A stretch of 64,000 nt of DNA from Colletotrichum lupini (taxonomy: Eukaryota > Ascomycota > Sordariomycetes > Glomerellales > Glomerellaceae). A program made the position numbers and the translations under genes. Under the pieces are notes generated by a model. The model saw nothing but the letters and a program-made list of their open reading frames with translations, did not search any database and was not told the origin of the DNA. Each line of letters begins with the position of its first letter. Within the stretch, counting starts at the first letter, position 1. The stretch covers positions 3,782,001 through 3,846,000 of the forward strand of contig NC_064677.1 in the NCBI RefSeq assembly GCF_023278565.1. Reading direction: 5' to 3'. Shown here piece after piece: positions 63,231 through 64,000 of the stretch.

Positions 63231-63293
63231 CCTAAGGTACCTAGGTAGGGTAAGGTAGGTAGGTAGTTTTCTACCTAGGTAGGTAAGGTACCA
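63231..63293. repeat. CCTAGGTA / GGTAAGGTA repeat cluster
   Basis: Dense mixture of TAGGTA, GGTACC and GGTAAGG words, partly self-complementary: AGGTAG at 63261-63266 and CTACCT at 63271-63276 can pair around a TTTT loop. Similar words occur at 723-735, 3166-3180, 5048-5090, 6172-6182, 6535-6544 and 46911-46920, all non-coding. Confidence 0.7.
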
Positions 63294-63636
63294 GGGCAGA
63301 TAAGACATGCAATAATCGATAAGCGATAAGGAGCTGGGTCGTCCATTGAGGTACACCCCGCCAAACCACCAAGAACCAGCTGTTTAACCAATCACAAGCT
63401 GCAGCGCAAACAGCATCCCTCCTGATCGCTGCATCTTCACCGCGACCACGTCAGAATGCTTTCGCGCTGAGCAACCGAAACTTCACCCGCAACACGCTTC
63501 GACACATTATTGACGCGAGGTGTTCCTTCTTCGTTCCATGAATCTCCCCGGATGAAGCACACTCGACTGCTCCTTGTCTACCAACAACCTCTTAGAGCAT
63601 GATACACCCATCGACGCACCTCCACTTCCTCACAGG

Positions 63637-64000
63637 ATGAACTCTCTGTGGCCCTCGCGGCCTGCCAACGATGGCGCCGCCGCCGAAAACGAACCTCCAC
63701 CGACTGGCGATGTTGCAGATGCCGTGATAGCGGATGCTGTTGTCGCAGACGTTGGTCCCGATACAAGCAACCCACCTCCTCCGCCTCCACCACGACCGTC
63801 CTTGCAGAGAAACTCATCTGCACCCTCTCCAGCTCCGGCCCCAGTTCCGATACCCCCGGCCCCAATGCCTCCTGCGCCCGAACCTCAGCAGCCTACCGAC
63901 TCGCTATCATTATTGCAGCTTCGTAAAATCGTTGCCGAGTTCAGTCGTGGCGAGCCTGTCGCCTACGATTTCGTCTACAATGACATGGGTGTCCACGACG
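63637..64000 (+). CDS. N-terminus of a Pro-rich protein, possibly Far11/STRIP1 (HAM-2) type; runs off the window
   Basis: Open from the ATG at 63637 to the window end (121 codons visible, no intron seen). The first 85 residues are Ala/Pro-rich with PPPPPPP and repeated PAP motifs, a disordered N-terminus. From about residue 86 the sequence becomes a folded-looking segment (SLLQLRKIVAEF, then EPVAYDFVYNDMG). The FVYND segment resembles the start of the N1221 domain of STRIP1/Far11, the STRIPAK scaffold called HAM-2 in Neurospora and needed for cell fusion; this is a weak identification from a short region. The coding frame itself is well supported by codon usage and continuity. Upstream start codons near 63598 are out of frame with it. 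Confidence 0.6.
   Translation, partial: MNSLWPSRPANDGAAAENEPPPTGDVADAVIADAVVADVGPDTSNPPPPPPPRPSLQRNSSAPSPAPAPVPIPPAPMPPAPEPQQPTDSLSLLQLRKIVAEFSRGEPVAYDFVYNDMGVHD

Larger units (their letters stand above)
61968..63636. promoter_or_regulatory. Divergent intergenic region between NAD kinase and the terminal gene
   Basis: About 1.7 kb. Holds the NAD kinase leader with the ATG-CTG-TGA mini-frame, a CT tract near 62203-62215, and the TAGGTA/GGTAAGGTA cluster at 63231-63293. No exon recognised. Confidence 0.5.

Overview
This window is nuclear DNA of a filamentous ascomycete (Pezizomycotina), most likely a Sordariomycete and possibly Hypocreales. The evidence is intron style (GT-AG, 44-110 nt, mostly 50-65 nt, several with CTAAC-type branch points), typical fungal orthologues (Grg-1, dolichyldiphosphatase, RBR ubiquitin ligase, NAD kinase), and a block of DNA almost free of CpA/TpG, the signature of repeat-induced point mutation (RIP). 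The species cannot be read from the sequence alone.

Layout. Positions 1-19609 hold no gene I can support: purine/pyrimidine tracts, microsatellites and one perfect 44-bp inverted repeat at 3601-3803 that looks like a MITE. Positions 19610-26604 are a normal gene-rich segment: an RWD-RBR E3 ubiquitin ligase (minus), a dolichyldiphosphatase divergent from it (plus), and a seven-helix membrane protein with a long Ser/Pro-rich tail (minus). Positions 26605-35247 are again without a supportable gene.

Positions 35248-39634 are an accessory patch: a small cysteine-rich secreted protein whose second intron seems to have lost its acceptor, a truncated aldo-keto reductase pseudogene, 28 bp further a truncated NtaA/DszA-type flavin monooxygenase pseudogene, an intact EBP/EXPERA membrane protein, and an intact Grg-1 homologue. 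A relic of a small metabolic cluster is possible but is inference.

Positions 44514-46823 carry a membrane-anchored TAP-like alpha/beta hydrolase, and 51949-53081 a secreted Ala/Pro-rich protein of unknown function. Positions 53750-58545 are a 4.8-kb RIP-saturated AT block with sharp edges, the ruin of a repeat. Positions 60039-61967 encode a NAD kinase, and the window ends inside a plus-strand gene (63637-64000) whose Pro-rich N-terminus may belong to a Far11/STRIP1 (HAM-2) type protein.

The intact housekeeping genes work in separate processes (ubiquitination, dolichol recycling for N-glycosylation, NADP supply) and show no common operon-like logic. Exon models were built by hand from splice motifs, reading frame and exact codon counts; no alignment or transcript data were available.
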